The notes under the pieces: model-generated
The model's input: only the letters and a program-made list of their open reading frames with translations
What the model was told of the DNA's origin: nothing
Databases searched by the model: none
Assembly (NCBI RefSeq): GCF_000829905.1
Contig: NZ_CDPP01000006.1
Span: 62,001-126,000 of the forward strand
Source of the DNA: Beduini massiliensis
GTDB lineage: Bacteria > Bacillota_I > Bacilli_A > Erysipelotrichales > Coprobacillaceae
Direction: 5' to 3'
Length of the DNA stretch: 64,000 bases
Program-made: the position numbers and the translations under genes
Part shown: positions 63,899 through 64,000 of the stretch, in pieces
Layout: each line of letters opens with the position of its first letter
Numbering within the stretch: position 1 is the stretch's first letter

Positions 63899-64000
63899 AT
63901 GAAAATGAAAAATAAAGTTGTTTTAATTACCGGCGGCGGTAAAGGAATCGGTCGCGGTGTCAGTGAAGCTTTTTGTGAAGAAGGGGCTGATTTAGTGATT
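63899..64000 (+). CDS. short-chain dehydrogenase/reductase, 3'-truncated by the window end
   Basis: The first 34 codons read MKMKNKVVLITGGGKGIGRG and continue VSEAFCEEGADLVI. TGGGKGIG is the TGxxxGxG cofactor-binding motif of classical SDR enzymes. GAGG precedes the ATG. It begins 26 bases after the HxlR gene and may belong to the same redox operon. HxlR-linked SDR enzymes often handle electrophiles, but the substrate is unknown. Confidence 0.85.
   Translation, partial: MKMKNKVVLITGGGKGIGRGVSEAFCEEGADLVI

Overview
The window comes from an AT-rich, low-GC Gram-positive bacterium (Bacillota). Evidence: strong AGGAGG-type ribosome binding sites, a T-box riboswitch, a NusG-like LoaP antiterminator, a LytTR regulator, a CwlD-like amidase, and collagen-like Gly-Pro-Thr proteins of the kind found on spores. 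A gut or oral anaerobe of the Erysipelotrichia/Clostridia type fits, but the sequence does not fix the genus.

Layout. (1) 1-5749, plus strand: end of a surface-polysaccharide locus (Wzy, two acyltransferases, a GH88/GH105-like hydrolase, a Wzx flippase). (2) 6074-13463: an insertion-sequence graveyard. A decayed IS21-type istB is split by an IS3-family element (7249-11436) that itself carries a broken IS21 element, giving an in-frame IstB-OrfA chimera. An acyltransferase gene and other remnants lie beside it. (3) 13751-24946, minus strand: a second polysaccharide operon driven from a clear promoter at 25140-25168. It opens with loaP, a 56-residue CxxC protein and the priming sugar transferase, and continues through glycosyltransferases, an epimerase, an acetyltransferase, Wzy, Wzx, an FrhB-like protein and a pyruvyl transferase. 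The two loci converge on the IS zone.

(4) 25384-34358, mostly minus strand: housekeeping and accessory genes. A probable 5-oxoproline module (DUF969, DUF979, Pcp, GGCT-like) comes first, then a PTS IIC-like protein. Next is an orphan trpBA pair under a tryptophan T-box, in which TrpA has lost catalytic Asp60. A MATE transporter, tRNA-Ala and two identical tRNA-Ile genes, and a cell-wall amidase follow. (5) 34637-40157, plus strand: a LytTR regulator without its phospho-acceptor Asp, a secreted 130-residue protein of unknown function, an ABC transporter with two membrane subunits, and three further membrane, surface or lipoprotein genes. This is the best candidate for an undescribed system, probably a secreted peptide/protein with its own transport or immunity apparatus. 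(6) 40299-42921: a TetR-regulated ABC exporter.

(7) 43124-47899: two collagen-like proteins with Cys-rich N-termini, a glycosyltransferase that may decorate them, and a NUDIX hydrolase. (8) 47928-58668, minus strand: a complete type IV pilus operon (major pilin, PilD, PilC, PilM, PilN-, PilO-, PilX-like, two minor pilins, PilB, PilT, another pilin). One minor pilin carries four repeats resembling chitin-binding CBM5/12 modules. (9) 58937-64000: an AI-2E-family permease, a DsrE-like protein, then a plus-strand redox operon: RclA-type hypothiocyanite reductase, thioredoxin, a CcdA-TlpA fusion, an HxlR regulator with a redox-candidate Cys, and the start of a short-chain dehydrogenase.
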